DNA from: Flavobacteriales bacterium
GTDB lineage: Bacteria; Bacteroidota; Bacteroidia; Flavobacteriales; Flavobacteriaceae
Reading direction: 5' to 3'
Length of the DNA stretch: 64,000 bases
Assembly: GCA_013205245.1 (NCBI GenBank)
Contig: JABMNH010000064.1
Span: 1 to 64,000 of the forward strand
Numbering within the stretch: position 1 is the first letter of the stretch; the number at the start of each line of letters is the position of its first letter. The notes under the pieces are model-generated. The model made no database searches. It saw only the letters and a program-made list of their open reading frames with translations, and was not told the origin of the DNA. Shown piece after piece: positions 45,517 through 55,091 of this stretch. The position numbers and the translations under genes were made by a program.

Positions 45517-46638
45517 TTATTGATATATGCGTACATAATCTATATCCATAGATGATTCTGTAAAGTTTGGATCTATAGCTCCTCCAAAAGTGCCTCCCAT
45601 AGCAACATTTAAAATAAGAAATTGAGGCGCATCATAAGGCCAAGTGCTGCTATTTTTAGTTGATGGATTGTATGTGTAATGCGTAACACCATCTACAGCA
45701 AATACCATTTTTTCTGACGTCCATTCAAGCGTATATACATGAAAAGCTGTTGAAACATCTGACAAAAATTGGTCTCCATGATTTACGGTATTTCCAAAAC
45801 TAGAAGGTGTGTGCATGGCGCTTTGAACAGTTCCTTGTCTATTTCCAGCATGTTCCATAATATCTATTTCGCCTGTTGCAGGCCATCCAACTGTTGAGAA
45901 GTTTACACCGAGCATCCATATTGCAGGCCAAGTGCCATTTCCTGCAGGAAGTTTGGCTCTTACCTCTACACGTCCATAGGTGAAATCGAATTTCCCCATT
46001 GTTAACATACGTGTTGAAGTATATTCAGCACCTAAGTAACTTTCTTTTTTTGCTATAATTTTTAAAAATCCTCCTGCTACAATAACATTATCTGACCTAC
46101 TGGTATAGTATTGAGATTCATTATTTCCCCAACCGCCACTGCCAGTGCCAATATCATAACCCCACTTAGAACTCTCTGGACTTCCATCTGTGTCAAATTC
46201 ATCAGAAAAAATTAACGTTGAAAAGGAATCTGGTGTTACTGTAACTGTAATATCTTGTGAAGTATTAATTGAATTACCTGTTGAAGAATATGCAAATACA
46301 GAAACGGTGTAATTATTAGTTCCAACATCTGTATATGTAAAATCTATGTCTCCAGTTGAACTTGTAATTTCAGATCCAGTACCAAACCTGTAACCATAAG
46401 AAATGGCCTTTGTAGCTGAAGCGCTACACTGAATTGTTCCAGAACCGTCACCATTTGGGTTATTTGCATCTGCTCCTACAATACTTATGGTTAAAGACAA
46501 ATTACTAGGTATAATTTCTACTGGTTCTACCGGAGGGTCAATAGGTTTTGTGCCTCCGCCTCCAGAGCAAGAAGTCATAAAAAATAATAAAACTCCTGTA
46601 GAAATAGTTGCCTTTTTAAATTGAATATAATTAAGCAT
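45517..46638 (-). CDS. GH16 endo-beta-1,3-glucanase (laminarinase) lipoprotein
   Basis: 373 residues. Lipobox in LLFFMTSCSGGGG, whose glycine-rich run after the Cys suits surface-exported lipoproteins. A PKD-like domain (about 45-135) precedes the GH16 domain (140-373) with the active-site motif GEIDIMEHAG, nucleophile Glu257 and acid/base Glu262. Other marks: LIFSDEFDTDGSPESSKWGY and AKLPAGNGTWPAIWMLG. It cuts the laminarin backbone at the outer surface. Confidence 0.94.
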   Translation of the reverse strand: MLNYIQFKKATISTGVLLFFMTSCSGGGGTKPIDPPVEPVEIIPSNLSLTISIVGADANNPNGDGSGTIQCSASATKAISYGYRFGTGSEITSSTGDIDFTYTDVGTNNYTVSVFAYSSTGNSINTSQDITVTVTPDSFSTLIFSDEFDTDGSPESSKWGYDIGTGSGGWGNNESQYYTSRSDNVIVAGGFLKIIAKKESYLGAEYTSTRMLTMGKFDFTYGRVEVRAKLPAGNGTWPAIWMLGVNFSTVGWPATGEIDIMEHAGNRQGTVQSAMHTPSSFGNTVNHGDQFLSDVSTAFHVYTLEWTSEKMVFAVDGVTHYTYNPSTKNSSTWPYDAPQFLILNVAMGGTFGGAIDPNFTESSMDIDYVRIYQ

Positions 46639-46717
46639 AAGATGTAAATTATTAAAATATATATTGAAAAAGGAAGGGCGCTACAAATAAACACCCTTCC
46701 TTTAAACAAAAATCACT

Positions 46718-47605
46718 CTATTCTGCTACTAAAATTACGAACCAACCAAGGCCACCAGCCCCAACAGTTCTTAAACTCATCTCGTTTTCAGATCTTGATA
46801 AGATTGTATAGCTATGTGAAGCGCCTACATAAAATCCTAGATAACCAATTCCTGAAAGTTGTAATGTTTCCTGACCTCCTGGTGCAGATAACGACCAATT
46901 TTCTGAATAATCGGGCAATGGATAATTTTCAAACTCAGCATCTCCATTTGCGGTAAGACCTTGGTCTCCTATCAAATCTTGAGTCATAGGATCGGCTTTC
47001 CCGTAAGCTGTAAGGTTAGTTACATGCGTAAATGTGCCATCTAAATTAAAGGTAAATCTATCATCATAAGCACCTTTACCAGCTTTATCGTTAGGGACTG
47101 CTCCCCACCAAATTGGCGAATCTGCATCTGCTGGACCCACACCAAAATGGCCAGAACCTTCGGCTTTTATCCGCCAAGTTCTTGAGCTATCAGCGGTAAG
47201 CATGGTTAATAAGTCTGCTGGAGCTGCATACAGTGCCAAGACTTCAACTTCTATAGTTGCACTAGAACTAATGCCTCCTGTACCTATAGCCAAAACGGTT
47301 ACAGCATAAGTATGTGTTCCTGTTGTTCCAAAATTATAAGTTTTGGTTCCAGCAGGTGCCATTGACTCTTCGCCATTCTGAATAAATTTATAAGTAATTA
47401 CATTGCTAGATGTTGCGGTAAAATTTACCGTGCCGCTTCCATCCCCAAAAGGATTATCGGCATCTGCACCTACAATTTCTGCTATTATTTGCACATTAGA
47501 AGGTGCAATAATATCTCCGAAGCTATAATTAGCGTCATTACTACAACTACTGAATAACAGTATTGCTGCAAGGAAAAATCCTATTGTGTATTTAAAGTTT
47601 TTCAT
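46718..47605 (-). CDS. Surface glycan-binding lipoprotein with PKD domain
   Basis: 295 residues. Lipobox in FFLAAILLFSSCSND. A PKD-like domain (about 38-130, EIVGADADNPFGDGSGTVNF) is closely related to that of the neighbouring GH16 protein. The rest (135-295) is a beta-rich module opening LTADSSRTWRIKAEGSGHFG, reminiscent of the repeated domain in the next protein (tryptophan-rich, WWGAVPNDKAG). Position after SusD and the 887-residue protein suggests a SusF-like accessory binder. Confidence 0.72.
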   Translation of the reverse strand: MKNFKYTIGFFLAAILLFSSCSNDANYSFGDIIAPSNVQIIAEIVGADADNPFGDGSGTVNFTATSSNVITYKFIQNGEESMAPAGTKTYNFGTTGTHTYAVTVLAIGTGGISSSATIEVEVLALYAAPADLLTMLTADSSRTWRIKAEGSGHFGVGPADADSPIWWGAVPNDKAGKGAYDDRFTFNLDGTFTHVTNLTAYGKADPMTQDLIGDQGLTANGDAEFENYPLPDYSENWSLSAPGGQETLQLSGIGYLGFYVGASHSYTILSRSENEMSLRTVGAGGLGWFVILVAE

Positions 47606-47618
47606 GAATTTTTATTTT

Positions 47619-50282
47619 TTAATTACTACTAAAAGTGATATTGTCAAAGTAAACTACGTTATCAGAAGTTCTTCCTCCTAAATCAAAATCAGGGAAAATA
47701 ATTATTTGATCAATAATTCCTGTAACTCCTTTACCAATACTACCTGATAAATCAAAGGTTAATTCTTCCCATTCGTTTATTTTAGTATTAGCAACCTTTA
47801 CTTCAGGTTGTGCTTCAGCACCTACTCCAGCAGGAGCAAATTCTGCAAATTTAAGAGCAACATCACTGATTACTGATTTATAAACCCAAATTCTAACAAT
47901 TTTATTTGAAGCATCAAAACTAAATGACCCAATACCTTCACCGTGTGTAGATTCACATCCAACCCATGGCTGACCGCCTGTTAAAGCTGTAATTTTAGCA
48001 ACGGTAGCAGACGTGTTTCCAGTTGTATTTGGATTTGCAACAATTTCTACTGCAGGATTTGAAACATTTTCAAAAACAGTCCAAGTCCAATCAGCACCAT
48101 TACCACCTGCTTCAAAATCAATTGGGTTAAAAGGAGCTGTTCCAGTACCTGTCCCACCGCCCGAGTTTCCGCCACCGCCGGTATTGGTACCATCTCTAAC
48201 TAATTTGAAACTCCAGAATACTCCAGTACCAGCTTCTATTACCAGATTCATGGTATTATCATTATCAGATAATACTATATCATATGTTATAGATGCAGGA
48301 ACAGCAACATTTGGTAATTCTCCAGCATTGTTTGCTTTAGGTATTCCCAAATAGGCGCCAGCCCCATTAAGTGTAATTTTTCCTGCAGTTCCATCATAAG
48401 TATAAGTTGCAACAGCAGTTCCATCATACGGAGCTACTGGTGTTCCACAAGCATCTGCCGTTCCTTGCCATCCCTCAAGCCAAGTATCAGTACCAAGAAC
48501 ATTACTAAATGATCCATTAGAGAAAACATACGTGTCATCAAAAAAGCAAGCTCTATCAATTACAGCTTGTGCGTCGCTTGTCCACCAATTACCAGCGCCA
48601 TAGCTATCTCCTACTTTTAATACTCCTGCTTCTGGTGACATTTTCCATGTACCTTCTACTGGCGGTGTCATTTCAGCATCTCTTATAAGTTTGAAACTCC
48701 AGAATACGCCAGTACCAGTTTCAATAACCAAATTCATGGTGTTATCATTATCAGATAATACTATATTATATGTGATTGATGTTGGCACGGCAACATTTGG
48801 TAATTCTCCTGCATTGTTTGCTTTTGGAATTCCTAAATAAGCACCTGTGCCATTAATAGTAACAGTACCTGCATTTGCATCATAAGTATAATTACCAGCC
48901 GTACCATTATGAGGTGCTACAGGTACACCGCATGCATCTGCAGTTCCTTGCCAACCCTCGAGCCAAGTATCAGTACCAAGAACATTACTAAATGAACCAT
49001 CTGAATTAAAAACATACGTGTCATCGAAAAAGCACGCTCTGTCTATTACAGCTTGAGCATCACTTGTCCACCAATCACCATTCCCTGCGGATGGCCCTAC
49101 TTTTAAAGCGCCCGCTTCTGGTGCCATTTTCCAAGTACCGTCTAATACAGATGATGTTACTGTAGGTGCTTTATAGAAATATAGATTATCTATAAATACC
49201 GTTCCACCTGCCCAAGGAGCTCCTGTAAACTTAAATTGTTTTAGGTTATCCATTGGTAATCCTTGATCTGTAAAATCTGATAAAGGAATGTCAAAACTAT
49301 TCCACTGATTGGCAACAAGTACTTTTGTTACAAATCTCTCATCATCTGGCACAACACCATTTGGAAGAGGATAAATATCTATTGACATGTCGTCAGCAGT
49401 CCAAACATCAATATGAAGGAATTCCATAGAAGAAGCATTAATAGCTGAACCAATATCAATTCCTTGGTAACTTAAATTAATATAATTAAGCATTAAATTA
49501 CCATTTAAATCAAATTCGGCATAACTACTTCCCTGACCTGATTGACCCCAATCTGGATTATAATTTGAATCTGCTACATTTGTATAAGCATCGCTATAAA
49601 TAGAAATTACATCAACTTCTTGTCTAGAAGCTGGTGTTGCTACAGGTGCTAGCGGTTGCAAAATTGCAGTAACCACAAACTCTTGAGTAAACTCTGTAGT
49701 TTCAATAGCGGCGCCTTTTGCAACAACTCTAATAGTGTAGGTTCCTGCCGCTTGATAAATAAAAGAGGCTGTTTCGCCAATATTAGCTGTTACTGGCGTT
49801 TCGTCTGTTGTTTCACCAAAATAGACATCAAAAGAAGATGCAAAGTCAGCTGTTGCAGACACATTTACTTGTTTTGAAACAGCTAAATCGTTTGCAATGG
49901 TAACTTCTAAATTTTCTGGTGATTTGAATGACACCACTAAAGGTTGTGTAACTTCGGCTTTTAAGCCTGTTATACCATTTCCTATAATCTTTACATCATA
50001 ATTACCTTCGTTATAGGTATGTGAGATGGCTTCGCCTTGTTTTATATTTACAGGCGTTGTTGTGGTATCGCCAAAATAAATATCGTAAGTAATAACACCA
50101 TCGCCATTTGGTGTAATTGTTACAAAGCCCGTATTGTCTTGTGCAACGTTATATAGTGCCGATATATTTGCTGGTGCTTGAACTGTTTTGATAAAATCAA
50201 TATCTCCAAAATTATCTTTGGTACAACTCCAAACAACGCTTATTAGTAAAATGGCACTTAAAAAATATTTTAATGCTTTCAT
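47619..50282 (-). CDS. Large multi-module surface glycan-binding lipoprotein (SusE-position)
   Basis: 887 residues. Lipobox in LLISVVWSCTKD. Two PKD/Ig-like domains (about 30-205) precede a binding-like module (208-378, DVISIYSDAYTNVADSNYNP ... GTVFIDNLYFYKAP) homologous to those of the T9SS protein. Two near-identical 162-residue domains follow (382-543 and 544-700; GTWKMAPEAG / GTWKMSPEAG to FWSFKL). A glycine linker and a C-terminal module (718-887) rich in aromatic residues (GADWTWTVFENVSN, GGQPWVGCESTHG) end it. The gene follows susD, the place of SusE-type binders, so it likely holds laminarin at the surface. Confidence 0.8.
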   Translation of the reverse strand: MKALKYFLSAILLISVVWSCTKDNFGDIDFIKTVQAPANISALYNVAQDNTGFVTITPNGDGVITYDIYFGDTTTTPVNIKQGEAISHTYNEGNYDVKIIGNGITGLKAEVTQPLVVSFKSPENLEVTIANDLAVSKQVNVSATADFASSFDVYFGETTDETPVTANIGETASFIYQAAGTYTIRVVAKGAAIETTEFTQEFVVTAILQPLAPVATPASRQEVDVISIYSDAYTNVADSNYNPDWGQSGQGSSYAEFDLNGNLMLNYINLSYQGIDIGSAINASSMEFLHIDVWTADDMSIDIYPLPNGVVPDDERFVTKVLVANQWNSFDIPLSDFTDQGLPMDNLKQFKFTGAPWAGGTVFIDNLYFYKAPTVTSSVLDGTWKMAPEAGALKVGPSAGNGDWWTSDAQAVIDRACFFDDTYVFNSDGSFSNVLGTDTWLEGWQGTADACGVPVAPHNGTAGNYTYDANAGTVTINGTGAYLGIPKANNAGELPNVAVPTSITYNIVLSDNDNTMNLVIETGTGVFWSFKLIRDAEMTPPVEGTWKMSPEAGVLKVGDSYGAGNWWTSDAQAVIDRACFFDDTYVFSNGSFSNVLGTDTWLEGWQGTADACGTPVAPYDGTAVATYTYDGTAGKITLNGAGAYLGIPKANNAGELPNVAVPASITYDIVLSDNDNTMNLVIEAGTGVFWSFKLVRDGTNTGGGGNSGGGTGTGTAPFNPIDFEAGGNGADWTWTVFENVSNPAVEIVANPNTTGNTSATVAKITALTGGQPWVGCESTHGEGIGSFSFDASNKIVRIWVYKSVISDVALKFAEFAPAGVGAEAQPEVKVANTKINEWEELTFDLSGSIGKGVTGIIDQIIIFPDFDLGGRTSDNVVYFDNITFSSN
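48186..49139 (-). repeat. Tandem duplication of a 486-bp coding segment in the glycan-binding gene
   Basis: Copies start at 49139 and 48653, exactly 486 bp (162 codons) apart, and are highly similar at DNA level (for example both hold TCAGTACCAAGAACATTACT and CATTATCAGATAATACTAT). The duplication keeps the frame. Confidence 0.85.
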
Positions 50283-50300
50283 ATGTATAGTTTTTAATTT

Positions 50301-51755
50301 TTAGTATCCAGTGTTTTGCGTTAAACCTGAAATATCAACCTCCTGTTGAGGTATTGGGAAAACTTCGTTTTTCCCTGCCACAAAACCACTTATTTTACTA
50401 GCGGCTTGTCCGGTTCTTACTAGATCGAAAAAACGGTGTCCTTCCATAGACAATTCAAAATTTCTTTCATCCCAAATGGCTTCATTTGTTGCAGTTACTC
50501 TATGTAAATCATCGCCGAATGCTCTATCGCGAACTTGATCTAAATAGTTTTGTGCTTTTGCAACATTTGGTGACGCAGACCTAAGATTAGCTTCGGCTGC
50601 CATTAATAACACATCTGCATAACGCATAACTCTGTAATTTGTTAAATAATTTAACTCGGTTTGTGCACCACTTTCGCCTGCTCTTGGAATGTATTTATTG
50701 TTGAAATAGCCTGTGTCTTTATAACCTGGGGCATAAGAAGCACCTGTTGCAGTTGCAAAAGTCTCAAAATTGAGAATAGAGGCATCTCTACGTGAGTCTC
50801 CTGTTTCAAAAGAATTATATAAGTCTGCTGAAGGTATATTAAAACTCCAACCAGAAGCGTATGTAGGGCCATCAAAAGCTCTTGGCCCATTGTGGATTAC
50901 GCCAAAATTACCTTCTGTTCCTTGAGGTGTAAATCCCCAATCCCACCATTCTGATGTGTTGGTATATTGCACTTCGAATACTGATTCTGATCCGTTTTCG
51001 CCTGCTTTTAAAAATTGATCTTCATAGTTATTTACAAGACTGTAAACACCAATCACATTTTCGAGCATGTCAGCAGATTCAGTAAATTTATCTTGAAATA
51101 AATATACTTTTCCTAATAATGCTTGGGCTGCAAATTTAGTAGCGCGTCCTTTTTGAGATTGAGATCCCGGTAAAGTGGCAATAGCATTTTGTAAATCGAG
51201 TTCAATTTGTGCATAAACCTCGCTTTTTGGAGATCTTTGTAAAGTTCCCGAATCAGCTGCTGTAAGTCTAGTTTCTGTAAATAAAGGTACATCTCCAAAG
51301 AATTTAACCAATTCAAAATAATAATAAGCTCTTAAAAAGTAAACTTCACCATACAATGCGGCTTTAGAATCGAATTCTAATTTGCTTTTATTTTGCTCTA
51401 AATAATTAGCCCGATTAATCCCTTCGTATAAAAACTTATAAATAGAAGTTAGATTATCGTTATTTGGATTGTGAGTCATCTCATCAATTTGCTGTACGCC
51501 GATAACATCGGTTGCACTTTCTCCGCCACTAAAAGAATTGTCAGAAGCGATATCGCCAATAAGCACATCCATATATAGCCATTGTATAGGATCGTAAGTC
51601 CCAACTACAGCCGCTTCATAATCGCCAGGTGCTTGAAAATAAACATCGGCAGTGATTTCATAATTTTCGATAGCTTCGTAATTAACATAGTCTGTACAGG
51701 CTGATGTTAAGAAAAGTAACATGCTTACTAAAGTTATATGTTTAAAAAATTTCAT
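50301..51755 (-). CDS. susD: SusD-family glycan-binding lipoprotein
   Basis: About 484 residues from the ATG giving MKFFKHITLVSMLLFLTSAC with lipobox Cys; an earlier ATG overlaps the susC end. TPR-like helices (EVYFLRAYYYFELVKFFGDV, a hallmark) and the C-terminal NFELSMEGHRFFDLVRTGQA are typical. SusD caps the SusC pore and delivers bound oligosaccharide. Here, laminarin fragments are the likely ligand. Confidence 0.93.
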   Translation of the reverse strand: MKFFKHITLVSMLLFLTSACTDYVNYEAIENYEITADVYFQAPGDYEAAVVGTYDPIQWLYMDVLIGDIASDNSFSGGESATDVIGVQQIDEMTHNPNNDNLTSIYKFLYEGINRANYLEQNKSKLEFDSKAALYGEVYFLRAYYYFELVKFFGDVPLFTETRLTAADSGTLQRSPKSEVYAQIELDLQNAIATLPGSQSQKGRATKFAAQALLGKVYLFQDKFTESADMLENVIGVYSLVNNYEDQFLKAGENGSESVFEVQYTNTSEWWDWGFTPQGTEGNFGVIHNGPRAFDGPTYASGWSFNIPSADLYNSFETGDSRRDASILNFETFATATGASYAPGYKDTGYFNNKYIPRAGESGAQTELNYLTNYRVMRYADVLLMAAEANLRSASPNVAKAQNYLDQVRDRAFGDDLHRVTATNEAIWDERNFELSMEGHRFFDLVRTGQAASKISGFVAGKNEVFPIPQQEVDISGLTQNTGY

Positions 51756-51765
51756 AGTATATATT

Positions 51766-54700
51766 TTAAAATTTAACATTTATACCCATTGACCAAATTC
51801 TTGGTTGTGGATAGGACCCTCTATCAATACCTGTGTCTAGGACTCCTGAAGATATTTCGGGATCGTACCCAGAATACTTAGTGAAAGTAAAAGCGTTTTT
51901 TACTTGTGCATAAAACCTGACTTGAGTCAGCCCAGTTTTTTTGTAGAAGGATTCAGGAAGTGAATACCCTAACTGAATATTTTTTATTTTCAGAAAGCTG
52001 CCATCTTCAACATATCTATCTGATGCGCGTCTGTTATTGTTACTGTCAATAAAAGTAACTCTTGGTTCTGTATTGCTTGTGCCTTCACCGTGCCATCTGC
52101 CTAAAGTAGAAGCAAAGCGGTTTGTGTAATTTAAATTTCTTTCGTAAGCTCTAAAGATATCTCCACCAATTGAAGCATATGTAAATACGTTAAAATCGAA
52201 ATTTTTATAATCTAAAGATAAATTCCATCCTACAGTAAATTTTGGGAACGGATCTCCAATTTGTGTTCTATCTTCTGCATCAACTTTACCATCACCATTA
52301 ATATCTACAAATCTAATATCGCCAGGTTGTGCGCCATCTTGTGTGGCATGTGCATTAACTTCGCCTTGATTTTGGAAGATACCATTGGTTTTATATCCAT
52401 AAAAATAACCTGGAGAAAAACCTTCTTCAAAGCGGGTTAAAGTAGTCCAAGGAATGCCATATCCGCCACCCCAAATAAATTTATCGCCGTTATTAATTTG
52501 TTCTACTTTATTTGTTGAAGTTGTAAAACTAACATTTGTATTAATATTAAAATCTTCTCCATAAGTATCATGATATCCTAATGAAAGATCAATACCATAA
52601 CTCTTTGTTTTACCAATATTTGATGCTGGATAAACAGGCGTTCCTAAATATAAAGACAAAGTAGGATTAAATAATAAATCGTCTACAGTTTTTTGGAAGT
52701 AATCTGCTGTAAGCGAAATTTTACTATCTAGTAATTTAAGATCGAAACCTACATTGTATTGAATTTGATTTTCCCAAGTAACATTATCATTTGGAATAGA
52801 CTGTAAGGCAGATCCGCTTATAATAGTGCCATCAAATGTATATTTTGGAAAAGTTGTAATTCTTGAAAACTGAGGGCTAATATTATCATTCCCTACAGAA
52901 CCATAACTACCTCTTATTTTTAAGAAATTAATGGTTTTTGAATCAAAAAAGTCTTCTTCGGTAACTACCCATCCAATAGATGCTGATGGGAAAAAGGCAA
53001 ATTTATTATTTTTTCCAAAACTTGTAGAACCATCTACACGACCTGTAAAAGAAAATAAGTACTTCCCTTTATAATCGTAATTAATTCTTGTAAAATAAGA
53101 AAGGTTTCTATTTTCATATTGCCAAGAACCTGATGTTTGAGATGCGGCATCTCCGGTTGCTGAACTAACATCGGCATATTCCCATGAATTGAAAGGAATG
53201 TCTTGGCCGTTTGCCGTAACATTTTCTCCTTGATTTTTACCTATAGATAAACCTAAAACTGTTTGAAATGTATGGTCCTCACTAATTTTAAAATCATAAT
53301 TTCCATAAAGTTCATAAGTATAGCTAAAATAGTTGGTTTTAGATTCTGACACTCTGTTATGTGTTGATGTTGTTACACCTACGCCATCTGTAGTTACAAT
53401 TGGTGACAAATCTGCGTGTGCATTTGTACTATTATGTCCCACACCGTAAAAAACTAAAGGAGAGAAATTTTTTGAATAAACATCTGTATAAGTATAACCA
53501 AAACGAGAGGTTATTTTAAAATCCTTCAATATATCATATTGCAATTCTAACTTACCAGAAAGTTTGTTTGTATTCCCTTTATTATAAGTATCGTTAATTT
53601 GTGCTAACGGATTTTTTATTTCTTGTGTAATGGTGTTGCTAACGCCAAAATTACCCTCGGCATCATAAGGTGATACGGTAGGATCAAAATTTAAGGCATT
53701 TGAAAGAACACTGCCAATATTATTTTCTGATAAACCGCTATTCTTAATATTTGCATAGCTTGTGTTAAGAATAAATGTCATTTTATCAGTAAGGCTGGTA
53801 TTGAAATTACCAGTAAAATTAGTGCGATCGAAAAATGATTTATTGCCACCGCCAACAACGCCTTCTTGTCCTAAAAATCCTGTAGATAAAAAATATGAAG
53901 TGTTTTCGCTACCACCAGATGCAGTGAAATTATGTGAAATAATATCAGCATTACTTATAACCTCTTTTTGCCAATTGGTTCCAAAACCTTGATCTATATT
54001 TGGAAAGACCAATCCAGCGCCAGTAGCAGCACTAGCTTCGTTTAAAATAGATACATACTGACTTGCATTTAAAACATCAATTGTTTTGGTAACTTCTTGA
54101 GTGCCGTAATAAGAGTCAAAACTAAATGTGGTTTTCGTATTCCTTTTACCAGATTTTGTTTTTACTACAATAACACCATTACCTCCTTTTACACCATATA
54201 TAGCAGAAAGAGCAGCGTCTTTTAAAACATTTATAGATTCAATATCGCTGGGATTTAATGAGTTTAAATCGTCTAATGTTTGTGAAACACCATCAATCAC
54301 AACCAAAGGATCAGTTCCTGTATAAGAAGGTATGCCTCTTATTAATACAACTGGTTTAGATCCTGGAGATCCGCTAGAAATAACGTTAACACCTGCAGCT
54401 TGCCCCTGAAGTGCTTCTTCTGCCCTTACAGGTTTAAGAAGTTCGATGCTTTTTTTACTCACACTTGATACTGATCCTGAAATTTTACTCACTTTTTGAG
54501 TTCCATAACCAATAATTACAACTTCTTCAAGACTTTGCATGTCTTCGTTAAGCGTTACATTTAAGAAGATGTTATCATTGAGAACAATTTCTTTAGTTGT
54601 AAATCCAAGATAAGAAAATACAAGTATTTCTCCTTTTTGAACATTGGCGATAGTAAAATTGCCATCAAAGTCTGTAGATACACCTTTAGTTGAATTTTTA

Positions 54701-54828
54701 ACAACTATGGAAACTCCTGGTAAAGGAGCGCCATCTGTACCTACTACAATTCCTTTTATTTCATAGTTTTGAGAATATCCGAAAATACCTACAAAACACA
54801 GAAAAAATGATAATAGAAATGATTTCAT
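51766..54828 (-). CDS. susC: SusC-family TonB-dependent outer-membrane transporter
   Basis: 1020 residues. Signal peptide (LCFVGIFGYSQ), a carboxypeptidase-regulatory-like domain (about 23-95, GIVVGTDGAPLPGVSIVVKN), a plug domain (LEEVVIIGYGTQKVSKISGS; LVVIDGVSQTLDDLNSL) and a C-terminal 22-strand barrel. It imports oligosaccharides with TonB energy and pairs with the SusD protein encoded 11 bases downstream. A candidate promoter and inverted repeat precede it. Confidence 0.95.
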   Translation of the reverse strand: MKSFLLSFFLCFVGIFGYSQNYEIKGIVVGTDGAPLPGVSIVVKNSTKGVSTDFDGNFTIANVQKGEILVFSYLGFTTKEIVLNDNIFLNVTLNEDMQSLEEVVIIGYGTQKVSKISGSVSSVSKKSIELLKPVRAEEALQGQAAGVNVISSGSPGSKPVVLIRGIPSYTGTDPLVVIDGVSQTLDDLNSLNPSDIESINVLKDAALSAIYGVKGGNGVIVVKTKSGKRNTKTTFSFDSYYGTQEVTKTIDVLNASQYVSILNEASAATGAGLVFPNIDQGFGTNWQKEVISNADIISHNFTASGGSENTSYFLSTGFLGQEGVVGGGNKSFFDRTNFTGNFNTSLTDKMTFILNTSYANIKNSGLSENNIGSVLSNALNFDPTVSPYDAEGNFGVSNTITQEIKNPLAQINDTYNKGNTNKLSGKLELQYDILKDFKITSRFGYTYTDVYSKNFSPLVFYGVGHNSTNAHADLSPIVTTDGVGVTTSTHNRVSESKTNYFSYTYELYGNYDFKISEDHTFQTVLGLSIGKNQGENVTANGQDIPFNSWEYADVSSATGDAASQTSGSWQYENRNLSYFTRINYDYKGKYLFSFTGRVDGSTSFGKNNKFAFFPSASIGWVVTEEDFFDSKTINFLKIRGSYGSVGNDNISPQFSRITTFPKYTFDGTIISGSALQSIPNDNVTWENQIQYNVGFDLKLLDSKISLTADYFQKTVDDLLFNPTLSLYLGTPVYPASNIGKTKSYGIDLSLGYHDTYGEDFNINTNVSFTTSTNKVEQINNGDKFIWGGGYGIPWTTLTRFEEGFSPGYFYGYKTNGIFQNQGEVNAHATQDGAQPGDIRFVDINGDGKVDAEDRTQIGDPFPKFTVGWNLSLDYKNFDFNVFTYASIGGDIFRAYERNLNYTNRFASTLGRWHGEGTSNTEPRVTFIDSNNNRRASDRYVEDGSFLKIKNIQLGYSLPESFYKKTGLTQVRFYAQVKNAFTFTKYSGYDPEISSGVLDTGIDRGSYPQPRIWSMGINVKF

Positions 54829-54851
54829 ATATATGAATAATTAAGTTTTGA

Positions 54852-54859
54852 TAAAGGTA
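54852..54859 (-). promoter_or_regulatory. Candidate -7 element of the laminarin operon
   Basis: TACCTTTA on the minus strand is one base off TAnnTTTG, 23 bases before the susC ATG; a TTTG at 54881-54884 lies 21 bases further upstream, about the -33 spacing. Confidence 0.4.
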
Positions 54860-54921
54860 TGTTGCAAATCAAGTAATTACCAAAAAAAGCACCTCAACAA
54901 AAAACATACATCAGTAAGGTA

Positions 54922-54949
54922 GTAAATATTGTTAATAAAAAATATTTAC
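54922..54949. promoter_or_regulatory. Inverted repeat upstream of susC, candidate regulator site
   Basis: GTAAATATT and AATATTTAC are perfect 9-base arms separated by 10 bases, and lie 38 bases upstream of the putative -33 element. A palindrome AAACGTTT follows at 54952-54959. Two ATGTTGTG direct repeats, 11 bp apart, lie at 55049-55067. The rest of this 263-bp gap is AT-rich with no gene visible. Binding by the adjacent regulator is inferred. Confidence 0.45.
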
Positions 54950-55091
54950 GAAAACGTTTGAGTAGTGGGGTTTCTTGTGTCTTTTACAATAAAAATAAAT
55001 CAATAAAAAATGTAAAAATAAATTAAAATATAAAAAAGAAAAAGGTTAATGTTGTGTCTATGTTGTGGTAAAAAATATTTTGTAGGGGTAA

